This document shows positions 1 through 6,123 of a stretch of DNA of 22,184 nucleotides, one piece after another. Position numbers and translations under genes: made by a program. Each line of letters starts with the position of its first letter. Position 1 is the first letter of the stretch. This DNA is from a virus. Location: IMG/VR virus record IMGVR_UViG_3300025680_000013, positions 1-22,184 of that record; one strand, written 5' to 3'. The notes under the pieces are model-generated. The model was not told the origin of the DNA, did no database searches, and saw only the letters and a list, made by a program, of their open reading frames with translations.

Positions 1-1
1 T

Positions 2-379
2 TACGGCAAGTCAGTAACTATTAGAACGGCTAGTGGTGGAGGGCATATACCTTCAGTTAAATTAAAGAAAGGTGCAGCCTTAAGAGGTCGTTCATTTGAT
101 CAACATGGCAACCCAACTGATTGGAAAACAGGTACACATAAACAAGTGTTAGAAGCAAGAAAAGATAACAAAGCAAACGCAATAACAAGTGCAACAAAAG
201 ATAGTGTAGTAGCATATTCAAAAGAAGAATATAGAAAGCTAACACCACTAGAATGTGAAAGATTACAAACTGTTCCTGATGGGTATACAGAAGGGGTGTC
301 TAATACACAAAGATATAGAATGTTAGGTAATGGTTGGACAGTAGAAGTAATCAAGCACATATTAAAGGAAATAATATGA
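2..379 (+). CDS. DNA (cytosine-5-)-methyltransferase, C-terminal part (5' truncated by window edge)
   Basis: The frame is open from the first bases of the window, so only the last 125 residues are present and the start lies outside. The visible part carries the end of a C5-methyltransferase: LTPLECERLQTVPDGY matches conserved motif IX, and QRYRMLGNGWTVEVI matches motif X, which packs next to the SAM site. The catalytic PC motif and the SAM-binding motifs would be upstream and are not seen. The enzyme would transfer a methyl group from SAM to cytosine in duplex DNA; in phages such enzymes usually protect against host restriction or modify the phage genome. The GTG at 146 is an internal codon, not the start. 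Its stop overlaps the next ATG by two bases. The family call is firm, but the target sequence cannot be read. Confidence 0.88.
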   Translation, partial: YGKSVTIRTASGGGHIPSVKLKKGAALRGRSFDQHGNPTDWKTGTHKQVLEARKDNKANAITSATKDSVVAYSKEEYRKLTPLECERLQTVPDGYTEGVSNTQRYRMLGNGWTVEVIKHILKEII

Positions 380-609
380 TAGTAGAGTTTGTCTTAGTAG
401 TGAGTGTTACTACACCAATAGAAAGTTTTAGATATGTTGGACATTTTACTAGCTGCGAGCAAGCACATCTGTATGTAGAGTTAAACATACCTGATGCCAA
501 AGCAACACGATGCTTGTTAGAAGATTATATTTATTTACCGGATTCAGTTAAGAAACGCACAATAAGGATTCATGATGGAGCTGAAAGCTTTTTACCAGTG
601 GATCTGTAA
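376..609 (+). CDS. hypothetical small phage protein (77 aa)
   Basis: I do not recognise a characterised family. The ATG at 376 overlaps the methyltransferase stop (ATGA) and sits about 6 nt after AAAGGA, so I prefer it to the in-frame upstream codon at 334, which lies inside the methyltransferase. The 77 residues begin with a hydrophobic beta-like strand (VEFVLVVSV), followed by mixed sequence with two Cys residues and a DYIYLP segment. The layout suggests a small cytoplasmic alpha/beta domain; the hydrophobic start is too short and too early to call a membrane helix. Overlap on both sides places it in the same transcript as the DNA-metabolism genes. The function is unknown. Confidence 0.6.
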   Translation: MIVEFVLVVSVTTPIESFRYVGHFTSCEQAHLYVELNIPDAKATRCLLEDYIYLPDSVKKRTIRIHDGAESFLPVDL

Positions 610-832
610 AGAGTTCAACGAGGGTGAGCCGTTGGAGTATAAGTGGACGAGGGCTGATGGCTATTGGAAGGTAACTAAGGGCTTTCCAATGGGAGGTAGA
701 TCAGTCTCACTCCACGCAGTAGCAGAGGTAATGGAATACGAACGATGGCTGTTGAAAGAGAAAGATGCAGATAAGCGTAAGCCAGGCAGGATTAAGAAAG
801 TTGTTACTAAATATAAAGGAGAGGAACTATGA
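572..832 (+). CDS. hypothetical small basic phage protein (85-86 aa)
   Basis: The product is unrecognised. Two consecutive ATG codons (572 and 575) could start it. AAGGA at 564-568 is better spaced for the second, giving 85 residues. It overlaps the previous gene by about 38 nt in another frame. The protein has a Trp/Tyr-containing first half (FYQWICKEF, YKWTRADGYWKV), a GFPMGGRSVSL turn, a helix ending in EYERWLLKEK, and a strongly basic tail (KRKPGRIKKVVTKYK). The basic tail would allow nucleic-acid contact, but that is inference. Its stop overlaps the start of the ribbon-helix-helix gene (ATGA), which suggests translational coupling. Confidence 0.6.
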   Translation: MMELKAFYQWICKEFNEGEPLEYKWTRADGYWKVTKGFPMGGRSVSLHAVAEVMEYERWLLKEKDADKRKPGRIKKVVTKYKGEEL

Positions 833-990
833 GTGATTTAAAACCATTTCTAGTTAGACTGACACCGCAAAGTGTTGAGCTGCTAGATAAAGCATCAAAG
901 TCAGAAGAGAAGACGAAGGCCGGATTAATTAATGAGGCTATTAAGGCTTACTTAACATCTGACTTAAAATCCAGATTAAAGAGATTATGA
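829..990 (+). CDS. ribbon-helix-helix (Arc/CopG-like) DNA-binding protein, 53 aa
   Basis: This short gene has a good ribosome site (AAAGGAGAGGAACT just before the ATG) and overlaps both neighbours by 4 nt. The 53 residues fit a minimal ribbon-helix-helix subunit. A beta strand (KPFLVRLT, about residues 5-12) is followed by helix A (SVELLDKASK), a loop containing KTKAG, and helix B (LINEAIKAYL, about 33-42). In Arc/MetJ/CopG proteins the strand pairs across a dimer and enters the major groove, with the polar residue alternation seen here at K5/L8/R10. The likely role is a small dimeric regulator, perhaps of the phage's own transcription. No operator could be identified by eye. The size and pattern are convincing; regulation is inferred. 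Confidence 0.7.
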   Translation: MSDLKPFLVRLTPQSVELLDKASKSEEKTKAGLINEAIKAYLTSDLKSRLKRL

Positions 991-1361
991 GTCCAACTAT
1001 AAGATTAGAACTGCCTTATCCACCAAGCGTCAATAGTTATTGGCGTGCTAACGGACATAGACGATACATCAGTAAAGAAGGTGTAGAGTTTACTAAAGCA
1101 GTAGATCTTGTAGTGAAGCAAAGTAATGCCAAGAGTTTTGAAGAAAAGAAAGTAGCAATTAGTGTAATGATACACCCCAGATCTAAAAGAAAGTTTGACT
1201 TAGATAACACACTTAAGGCAATATTAGATGCATTAATGAAGGCTGGCATGTATAATGATGACAGTCAGATTGAGTACATTGAGATTGCTAGAGGTGAAGC
1301 AGTCGATGGCGGTAAAGCTGTCGTACATTTATATGACTATATAGGAGAAGAACATGGCTGA
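987..1361 (+). CDS. rusA: RusA family crossover junction endodeoxyribonuclease
   Basis: The protein has 124 residues, the usual size of RusA. The N-terminal LPYPPSVNSYWR (9-20) is the family's signature start. The catalytic block FDLDNTLKAILDAL (70-83), followed by a DDSQIE segment (91-96), supplies the acidic residues: D71, D73 and D91 or D92 correspond to the three essential aspartates of E. coli RusA, and K77 fits the conserved lysine. RusA homodimers cut Holliday junctions symmetrically with Mg2+. In a lytic phage this would resolve recombination or replication branches before packaging, which suits its position just ahead of the terminase genes. The ATG overlaps the previous stop (ATGA), and the 3' end overlaps the next gene by 8 nt. 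Confidence 0.92.
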   Translation: MSPTIRLELPYPPSVNSYWRANGHRRYISKEGVEFTKAVDLVVKQSNAKSFEEKKVAISVMIHPRSKRKFDLDNTLKAILDALMKAGMYNDDSQIEYIEIARGEAVDGGKAVVHLYDYIGEEHG

Positions 1362-1644
1362 ACAACCATATCAACGTAAACCAGGTAGCGGAAGTATTTT
1401 TAAGAATGATCGTAAGACAGAAGATTGGCATGCTGATTGGCGTGGTAAAGTATTACTACCAGATGGCACGGAGCATTACGTAGACTTATACAGTAACAAA
1501 AGTCAGCGAGATGGCACGGAGTATTATGGCTTACGAATTGGTAATCCTGTCGCGGCATCCGCATCCAACACATCCGCACCAGTACGTAATCAAGCACCAG
1601 CGCCTGAGACTGTGGCCGAACTCGAGGACGATCTTCCCTTTTAA
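1354..1644 (+). CDS. small phage protein with SSB-like acidic C-terminal tip
   Basis: This 96-residue protein belongs to a type often left as hypothetical in phages. The first two thirds hold a KPGSGSIFKND start, a DWHADWRGK segment and two DGTE-Y segments that read like a small beta-barrel (about 10-65). A flexible Ala/Ser/Pro-rich linker follows (about 66-88), and the protein ends in ELEDDLPF. The ordered domain, disordered linker and acidic tip ending DDLPF copy the layout of bacterial SSB, whose DDDIPF tip recruits repair proteins. I infer an ssDNA-binding or SSB-mimicking role. A downstream place beside RusA supports a recombination link. The start at 1354 follows AGGAGAAGAAC. No direct OB-fold motif can be proven by eye. 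Confidence 0.65.
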   Translation: MAEQPYQRKPGSGSIFKNDRKTEDWHADWRGKVLLPDGTEHYVDLYSNKSQRDGTEYYGLRIGNPVAASASNTSAPVRNQAPAPETVAELEDDLPF

Positions 1645-2069
1645 TGAGTGAAGCTAAAAACAAGAATAAACCTATCCCGTCTTTGGCGGGTTATGGTGGT
1701 GTGAAAACACTACAAAAGAATCTGGAGCGCAGCACAACATTAGCTGCCAACAGAGAAGCTGTCGCGTATTCCTTATTGTCTATTGCTAACACCAAGATTA
1801 CTGACTTTATGGAATGGGATGAGACAGGTAAAGTAAGAGTAAAACCAAGTCGTGATATTCCGGAGCATGCCCTGCAAGCAATTAAGTCTATCAAGATTGA
1901 TAAGGATGGGCAGATTGCTATTGAGATGTGGGACAAGCCCGGAGTGTTACGCATACTAGCAAAAGCATCAGGCTTATTAGATAACCCAGAAGAATCGGAT
2001 AAACCATCCGTTATTGGTATTAACATTAAAGCACCCACTATAATAGATAGCGATATCGATGAGTCCTAG
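1644..2069 (+). CDS. terS: putative terminase small subunit
   Basis: The 141-residue protein carries the C-terminal pattern seen in many phage terminase small subunits. A segment ITDFMEWDETGKVRVKPS is followed by a helix IPEHALQAIKSIKI, a short strand pair around DGQIAIEMWDK, and a helix PGVLRILAKASGLLD (about 103-117), matching the ITD..., AIxSIK, DKxxALxxLxxxLGL layout. The usual N-terminal helix-turn-helix DNA-binding domain is not obvious; the first 40 residues are basic and Gly/Ser-containing. TerS recognises phage DNA and delivers it to TerL, and the large subunit follows at 2587. The ATG shares a base with the previous stop (TAATG). An alternative is a TerS-derived protein that has lost DNA recognition. 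Confidence 0.65.
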   Translation: MSEAKNKNKPIPSLAGYGGVKTLQKNLERSTTLAANREAVAYSLLSIANTKITDFMEWDETGKVRVKPSRDIPEHALQAIKSIKIDKDGQIAIEMWDKPGVLRILAKASGLLDNPEESDKPSVIGINIKAPTIIDSDIDES

Positions 2070-2238
2070 AGAAAAATATCTTCAAGCAGTAAAAGACCTT
2101 GCGGCGAAACGAAGAGACCCAAAGCAATGGGCGCGTGATATATTAGCTGATCCTAATTACAAATCCGACCTTGGCATTGCTATGGCCAAGAAAGCACTAG
2201 ACCCTAACAACTTAAGAGGAATCAAAGATGAATCCTAA
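2059..2238 (+). CDS. hypothetical small protein (59 aa)
   Basis: This 59-residue frame overlaps the preceding gene by 11 nt and the next by 11 nt. No clear ribosome site precedes the ATG, so expression would depend on coupling to the upstream gene. The sequence is basic and helical: a first amphipathic helix (REKYLQAVKDLAAKRR), a WARDILADPNY segment, and a second helix (DLGIAMAKKALDP). I do not recognise a family. Its place between TerS-like and TerL genes might suggest a packaging or DNA-binding accessory, but nothing in the sequence proves this. It fills a gap that would otherwise be the only unexplained stretch in this tightly packed block. Confidence 0.5.
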   Translation: MSPREKYLQAVKDLAAKRRDPKQWARDILADPNYKSDLGIAMAKKALDPNNLRGIKDES

Positions 2239-2458
2239 AGACACCCAAGTCGGTGGTAACCATTACACTAAGATGAAGATACAGCCAATGGAGTTTTCCA
2301 TGGCAAACAATCTTAATCCTATGCAGCATACTATTATTAAGTATGTCACTCGTGTTGACCTTAAAGGCAATGGCGATGAAGATATAGACAAAGCAATACA
2401 CACACTACAACTTTGGAAACAGTGGAGGAAAGATAATGGACATAAAGCTACAGATTGA
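2228..2458 (+). CDS. DUF3310 family protein (T7 gp1.7-related)
   Basis: The 76 residues are covered by the DUF3310 signature. VGGNHYTKMKIQPMEF (8-23) is the near-invariant N-terminal block, NPMQHTIIKYVTR (30-42) the middle, and KGNGDEDIDKAIHTLQLW (46-63) the C-terminal helix with the conserved Asp-Lys-Ala. T7 gp1.7 belongs to this family and has been reported to act as a nucleotide kinase that affects sensitivity to dideoxythymidine, so a role in nucleotide metabolism is possible; this short form is only the core domain. AGAGGA at 2215-2220 is well spaced to the ATG. It overlaps both neighbours. The family call is firm, the biochemical role is not. Confidence 0.85.
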   Translation: MNPKDTQVGGNHYTKMKIQPMEFSMANNLNPMQHTIIKYVTRVDLKGNGDEDIDKAIHTLQLWKQWRKDNGHKATD

Positions 2459-2597
2459 CCAACTGCGTGAAGAATTTAAGATGGCAAACATGAATAACTC
2501 TCGAGTCATGCAGATCATTGATACGCTATATGCGGAAAACCAAGAACTCAAACGTCTAATGACAATGAAGTTCAAAGATATAGACGATGAGCAATAA
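2436..2597 (+). CDS. hypothetical short helical protein (53 aa)
   Basis: A strong ribosome site (GGAGG at 2424-2428) precedes this 53-residue frame, which overlaps the DUF3310 gene by 23 nt and the terminase gene by 11 nt. The sequence is nearly all predicted helix, with hydrophobic residues at heptad-like spacing (LQIDQLREEFKM, then MQIIDTLYAENQELKRLMTM) and an acidic end (DIDDEQ). A short coiled-coil dimer is likely. I do not recognise a family. Its location directly before TerL is where some phages keep a small terminase partner, so a packaging accessory is one possibility, but that rests on position only. Confidence 0.55.
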   Translation: MDIKLQIDQLREEFKMANMNNSRVMQIIDTLYAENQELKRLMTMKFKDIDDEQ

Positions 2598-4143
2598 AAA
2601 AGAGCGCAGTAAAAAAGCACTCAGTGGTCCGGGCATTGACCTGGACTTTAGCACATCGCCGGCGGTATATGGATTCTTACAGTCTAATAAGTTTGTCCGC
2701 GGACTAATGGGACCAGTTGGGTCAGGCAAATCATACGCCTGTGCTGCTGAGATTATGATGCGTGCCGTTAGACAAAAGCCCTCCCCACAGGATGGCATTC
2801 GCTATACCCGTTTTGTCATCGTACGAAACTCGTATCCAGAACTTAAGACTACCACAATTAAGACATGGCAGGAGTTATTTCCTGAGAATACTTTTGGTCC
2901 AATGTTATATACCCCACCCATCACGCACCACATACGTCTCCCCTCCAGAGGAGATGCTGCGGGAATCGATTGTGAGGTCATATTCTTAGCATTGGATCAA
3001 CCTAAAGATGTAAGAAAACTATTATCACTTGAACTAACGGGGGCGTGGGTTAATGAAGCTAGAGAACTTCCTAAGGCAGTTATTGACGGTCTTACTCATA
3101 GGGTGGGTCGTTATCCTACTCAGCGTGATGGTGGTCCTACATGGCATGGTGTTTGGATGGATACCAACCCAATGGATGACGATCATTGGTGGCATCGTCT
3201 AGCAGAGAAAGAACCGATTACCGGTAAGTATGGCTGGGACTTCTTTCAACAACCCGGTGGTGTTATAGAAGTACCGATAGATGAACTACCAGATAATCCA
3301 GAAGCAAACGATCATATCTTTGCTAGTGGACGATGGTGGAAACTGAATCCTAAAGCAGAGAATGTAAAGAACTTACCAGCAGGTTACTATTCACAAATGT
3401 TGGGTGGTAAGAACTTGGACTGGGTGCGCTGTTATGCTGAGGGTAAATATACTTACGTACAAGAAGGCAGACCTGTATGGCCGGAGTACGATGATAATTT
3501 AATGAGTTCAGATGAGGTAGAGTACGATCCTAACCTTCCATTACATATTGGTCTTGACTTTGGTTTAACTCCAGCAGCAGCTATTGGTCAGCGCCTAGCA
3601 AATGGACGTTGGGTTGTATTACATGAGATAGTTACTGAAGATATGGGACTAGAAAGATTTGGTAATCAGTTACTAGCTGAACTCAATGCTAGGTACCCTA
3701 AGGCACAAGTGTTAGTGTGGGGCGATCCTGCTGGTATGCAACGTGATGCTATCTATGAAGTAACAGCCTTTGACTACTTACGTACATTAGGACTACGCGC
3801 ACAGCCAACTGCATCTAACAACTTCAGAGTAAGACGTGAAGGGGCAGCAGCTCCAATGCAACGATTGATTGCCGGTAAGCCAGGTCTAATGATACACAAG
3901 TCATGTAAGATGATTCGTAAGTCATTGGCTGGTGGTTATCATTTTAAACGTGTAGCAGTTGGTGCGGGCCATGAGCGATTCAAAGATAGTCCAAACAAAA
4001 ACGAACACTCACACATTGGTGATGCGTTTGGCTACTTAATGTTAGGTGGTGGTGAACATAAGCGCATGACTAAGAGTCCATTAGCTGCTAGTACATTGAT
4101 TGCGCCAACAGTTGCAGGGAGTGACTTTGACGTCTTTTCTTAA
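2587..4143 (+). CDS. terL: terminase large subunit (packaging ATPase and nuclease)
   Basis: The 518-residue protein has both terminase domains. In the N-terminal ATPase, Walker A is GPVGSGKS (42-49), the adenine-motif region is FVIVRNSYPEL (77-86), a Walker B-like strand ends TGAWVNEARE with the acidic N-E pair (156-157), and DTNP (192-195) fits the coupling motif. In the C-terminal RNase H-like nuclease, metal ligands are D324 in HIGLDFG, D380 in VWGDPAG and D479 in HSHIGDAFGYL. TerL docks on the portal, translocates DNA into the prohead and cuts the concatemer. The length is normal for short-tailed phages. The ATG overlaps the preceding short gene. The gene lies upstream of the portal rather than after the tail genes as in T7. 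Confidence 0.95.
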   Translation: MSNKKERSKKALSGPGIDLDFSTSPAVYGFLQSNKFVRGLMGPVGSGKSYACAAEIMMRAVRQKPSPQDGIRYTRFVIVRNSYPELKTTTIKTWQELFPENTFGPMLYTPPITHHIRLPSRGDAAGIDCEVIFLALDQPKDVRKLLSLELTGAWVNEARELPKAVIDGLTHRVGRYPTQRDGGPTWHGVWMDTNPMDDDHWWHRLAEKEPITGKYGWDFFQQPGGVIEVPIDELPDNPEANDHIFASGRWWKLNPKAENVKNLPAGYYSQMLGGKNLDWVRCYAEGKYTYVQEGRPVWPEYDDNLMSSDEVEYDPNLPLHIGLDFGLTPAAAIGQRLANGRWVVLHEIVTEDMGLERFGNQLLAELNARYPKAQVLVWGDPAGMQRDAIYEVTAFDYLRTLGLRAQPTASNNFRVRREGAAAPMQRLIAGKPGLMIHKSCKMIRKSLAGGYHFKRVAVGAGHERFKDSPNKNEHSHIGDAFGYLMLGGGEHKRMTKSPLAASTLIAPTVAGSDFDVFS

Positions 4144-4621
4144 TCAACAATATTTAGATAAGTTCATGCCAAGCGTGACTGGAGTTACTTATCGAGTTTA
4201 TCAACCATATTATGTAGAACAATATAAAGGATTAGACAACTATGGGTTTCCACACATGTCGGCTCAAGATAGAAAGAATCATATCAATCATCAGTCTGAA
4301 TGCGGTCCATCTGTTGCTGTTTTCGTTGAGCGTGATCTTGTCGCTATTTTTGGTATGGTGCTTGTATGGAAGGGTGTGGGTGAGGCGTGGTCTACTTTCG
4401 ATGAGAAAGCTAGACGATACCCAATAGCTATGACTAAGTCTGCATTTACATTCTTTGATATCTGTGAGATATTATTTAATTTACATAGAGTGCAAATTAC
4501 GGTAGACTCCAGTGATAGTCGAGCTATGCGATGGGCAAAATGCTTAAAGTTTGAATCAGAGGGTTTGATGAAAGAATATAGTTCAGATAAGAAAGATTAT
4601 CATATTATGAGGAGAAAGTAA
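4127..4621 (+). CDS. T7 gp13-like internal virion protein, acetyltransferase (GNAT) fold
   Basis: The sequence fits the GNAT-fold proteins related to T7 gp13. A GPSVAVFVERDLVAIFGMV strand pair is followed by GVGEAWSTF, a helix of about 20 residues, the strand HRVQITVDSS, and the typical C-terminal S(D)SRAMRWAKCLKFESEG segment with a final YHIM strand. The acetyl-CoA pyrophosphate loop (Q/RxxGxG/A) is not clear, so catalysis is doubtful. In T7, gp13 is needed for proper virion formation. No good ATG exists at the 5' end. TTG at 4127 lies 5 nt after AGGGAG and is my choice; TTG 4100, GTG 4121 and ATG 4166 are alternatives. The gene overlaps TerL by 17 nt. Confidence 0.75.
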   Translation: MTSFLNQQYLDKFMPSVTGVTYRVYQPYYVEQYKGLDNYGFPHMSAQDRKNHINHQSECGPSVAVFVERDLVAIFGMVLVWKGVGEAWSTFDEKARRYPIAMTKSAFTFFDICEILFNLHRVQITVDSSDSRAMRWAKCLKFESEGLMKEYSSDKKDYHIMRRK

Positions 4622-4622
4622 C

Positions 4623-4865
4623 ATGGGTGGTTTATTTGGAGGAACGCCAGATAATTCAGCTGCTATGGCTCAGATTGAACAATCTCGTAAAGAGACAGAG
4701 CAAGCAAGAGCTGACGCACAAGAAGAGAAAAGAACATTGCAAGAAGAGATGGCAGCAAAGAAAAGAGCAAGACTTGCTGGCGGATCAAGAGCGCTTTTAT
4801 CTGATACAAGATTAACACCAGAGACTGGCATCGATGATGAAGCTAGTACAACACTAGGAGGATAG
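4623..4865 (+). CDS. small T7 gp7.3/6.7-like candidate virion protein, Arg/Gly motif (80 aa)
   Basis: A strong site (GAGGAGAAAG) precedes the ATG. The 80 residues start MGGLFGGTPDNS, continue with a long charged helix (about 12-50, rich in Gln/Glu/Lys/Arg) and end with RARLAGGSRALLSDTR followed by an acidic segment and TTLGG. The RxRxxGG...LL block recurs in the genes at 4870 and 5856. Small T7 virion proteins such as gp7.3 also end in a Gly/Arg/Ser-rich tail, so a tail- or head-associated accessory is a reasonable guess. No enzymatic motif is present. An overlapping frame at 4627 is a shadow with a codon pattern unlike the neighbours. Confidence 0.6.
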   Translation: MGGLFGGTPDNSAAMAQIEQSRKETEQARADAQEEKRTLQEEMAAKKRARLAGGSRALLSDTRLTPETGIDDEASTTLGG

Positions 4866-4869
4866 TATT

Positions 4870-5079
4870 ATGGGTGGAGTAGTAAAATCAAAACCAAAAG
4901 CAGCAGCACCGGCGCCAGCACCAAAGCCTGTACCAGTTATTAAAACAAGAGATGTAGGTGCTGAAAGAGAAGCGGCTACGTTAAGGTCAAGACGTGGAAG
5001 AGCAGGTGGCTTGTTAGCTAAAGCATTGCCATCAGAAATGGAAACTGCCAACACATTAGGCACTAAAACAAAAGTATAA
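4870..5079 (+). CDS. small Pro/Ala-rich candidate virion protein, Arg/Gly motif (69 aa)
   Basis: AGGAGGAT at 4856-4863, which includes the previous stop, is a very strong ribosome site for the ATG at 4870. The protein begins MGGVVKSKPK, has a flexible Ala/Pro run (about 11-24), then a charged helix and the block RSRRGRAGGLLAKAL (about 40-54), ending TLGTKTKV. The MGG start, the RxGRAGG-LL block and the TLG near the C terminus resemble the upstream 80-residue protein, so the two may be diverged tandem duplicates. T7 gp7.3 is the nearest characterised analogue I can name. Function is inferred only from composition and place between terminase and portal. Confidence 0.6.
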   Translation: MGGVVKSKPKAAAPAPAPKPVPVIKTRDVGAEREAATLRSRRGRAGGLLAKALPSEMETANTLGTKTKV

Positions 5080-5095
5080 TTACCTAGGATAACAA

Positions 5096-5668
5096 ATGGG
5101 GTTAAAGACAATAAGAAGCGAGTTGCTTTCTGATGCTGATTCAGTATCTGCATTAGAGCTTGCTGCTAGTTTAAAAGAAAGACAAGATCCTAGTATTAGC
5201 AAAGAATCTATTGTTGATACCGTTATACTGCCTATAGCATATCATGAGTCTCAACTAGATCCACAAGCTAGGCAAAAGATAATTAAGCGTGGCGTAGAGG
5301 TAGATGGACCAGGAAAAGGGTTAATGCAATTTGAGGACGCGTCACTATACACCGCATCTAAAAGAGCAAAAATGTTACTTGAAAAAAACAACCAGAAAGT
5401 TCCTTCTTACATACAAAAGGTAATTGATCGAAAGATTACTGATGCATCTAAACTAACCACTGGACAACAGTCAGCATTAGCTGTTTATGATTTGTTGCAG
5501 AAACCTAAAGCTAATATTGCTTTGGTAACTTCTGGAGTAGAAAGTATTAAGATGCTATGGGAAAATTATTGGTGGGCAGGGAAGAGAAACAAACCGACAA
5601 GACGTGCTAAATTTTTAGATGATTACAAGTCGTATCTTTTAGATTATCGCGATAACATTAAAGACTAG
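5096..5668 (+). CDS. putative lysozyme-like peptidoglycan hydrolase (SLT-type)
   Basis: The 190-residue protein has the key marks of a lysozyme-superfamily domain. A helix ending IAYHESQLDPQA places a Glu (E51) where lytic transglycosylases carry the catalytic acid (the ES in xxES). GPGKGLMQFE (71-80) matches the GxxGLMQ turn that follows. The remainder is helical and has a WENYWWAGKRNKPTRRAKF segment near the C terminus, known to me from phage proteins of this type. No signal peptide or membrane helix is seen. Its site among virion genes rather than a lysis cassette suggests a virion-borne enzyme that opens the peptidoglycan during DNA entry. It could instead be an endolysin, since no other is visible here. 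AGGA at 5086-5089 serves the ATG. Confidence 0.65.
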   Translation: MGLKTIRSELLSDADSVSALELAASLKERQDPSISKESIVDTVILPIAYHESQLDPQARQKIIKRGVEVDGPGKGLMQFEDASLYTASKRAKMLLEKNNQKVPSYIQKVIDRKITDASKLTTGQQSALAVYDLLQKPKANIALVTSGVESIKMLWENYWWAGKRNKPTRRAKFLDDYKSYLLDYRDNIKD

Positions 5669-5676
5669 GAGCTAAC

Positions 5677-5853
5677 ATGGCAGAACCAAAGCTAACAAAG
5701 AAACAAAAAGAAATGCTGAAGAAGCAAATGGAAAAGAAGATGGACGAAAAGACTGACGAAGGCTATGACAAGTATTATGAAGATGAAGAAAAAGACAACA
5801 AAGCCGACAGAGAAAAAATGATGAAAGTCCTTAAAAAACTACTAGGTAAATAA
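5677..5853 (+). CDS. hypothetical highly charged lysine-rich protein (58 aa)
   Basis: AGGAGC at 5667-5672 serves the ATG, so the gene is very likely translated. Of 58 residues about 17 are Lys and 15 are Asp or Glu, with almost no bulky hydrophobics until the VLKKLLGK end. It reads as two charged helices (LTKKQKEMLKKQMEKKMDE and the EDEEKDNKADREKMMKVLKKLL part) joined by a YDKYYEDE segment. It is not similar to any named family that I can recall. Small charged proteins of this kind cluster between terminase and portal in many podoviruses and are sometimes found in virions. The function is unknown. Confidence 0.55.
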   Translation: MAEPKLTKKQKEMLKKQMEKKMDEKTDEGYDKYYEDEEKDNKADREKMMKVLKKLLGK

Positions 5854-5855
5854 AT

Positions 5856-6119
5856 ATGCAAAATAATACATGGTCATCTGAGTTAAAAGGCGGTCCACTC
5901 TTGGCTAGGCTGTTTACAGAACTGACATTAAAAAAAGAAAAAAACCCTGAGAAAAAGGCATTTTTGGAGAAAGCTAGAAAAGCTTTATATTCGCCAACAG
6001 AGCAAGTTAATGCAAGCAAACAAGAAGCAGTAAGAGAAAAAAGTGATGTAGCATCTACTTCCGCTGCAAGAAGAAGGGCCATGCGAGGCAGATCAGGTTT
6101 GATGTCAACAATAAGGTAA
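5856..6119 (+). CDS. small basic candidate virion protein, Arg/Gly C-terminal motif (87 aa)
   Basis: The ATG follows the previous stop by two bases, with only a weak AGGT upstream, so coupling is likely. The N-terminal half is amphipathic (WSSELKGGPLLARLFTELTLKKEK), then a charged middle leads to a basic C-terminal end, SAARRRAMRGRSGLMSTIR. That end matches the RxRxG(G/S)xL block found in the proteins encoded at 4623 and 4870, here placed exactly at the C terminus as in T7 gp7.3-type tails. I infer a third member of a small virion-protein set. No enzyme motif is visible. Confidence 0.55.
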   Translation: MQNNTWSSELKGGPLLARLFTELTLKKEKNPEKKAFLEKARKALYSPTEQVNASKQEAVREKSDVASTSAARRRAMRGRSGLMSTIR

Positions 6120-6123
6120 AGAT

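Noticed and set aside
1691-2038. 115-codon minus-strand frame opposite the terminase small subunit
   Set aside because: It shadows a gene with a family match and has no family signal of its own.
2762-2989. 75-codon plus-strand frame inside the terminase large subunit
   Set aside because: It overlaps the ATPase domain in another frame and has no recognisable domain.
4627-4815. 62-codon plus-strand frame overlapping the gene at 4623
   Set aside because: It is offset by 4 nt from a gene with a well spaced ribosome site and gives a Gln/Lys/Leu-rich product typical of an out-of-frame reading of helix codons.
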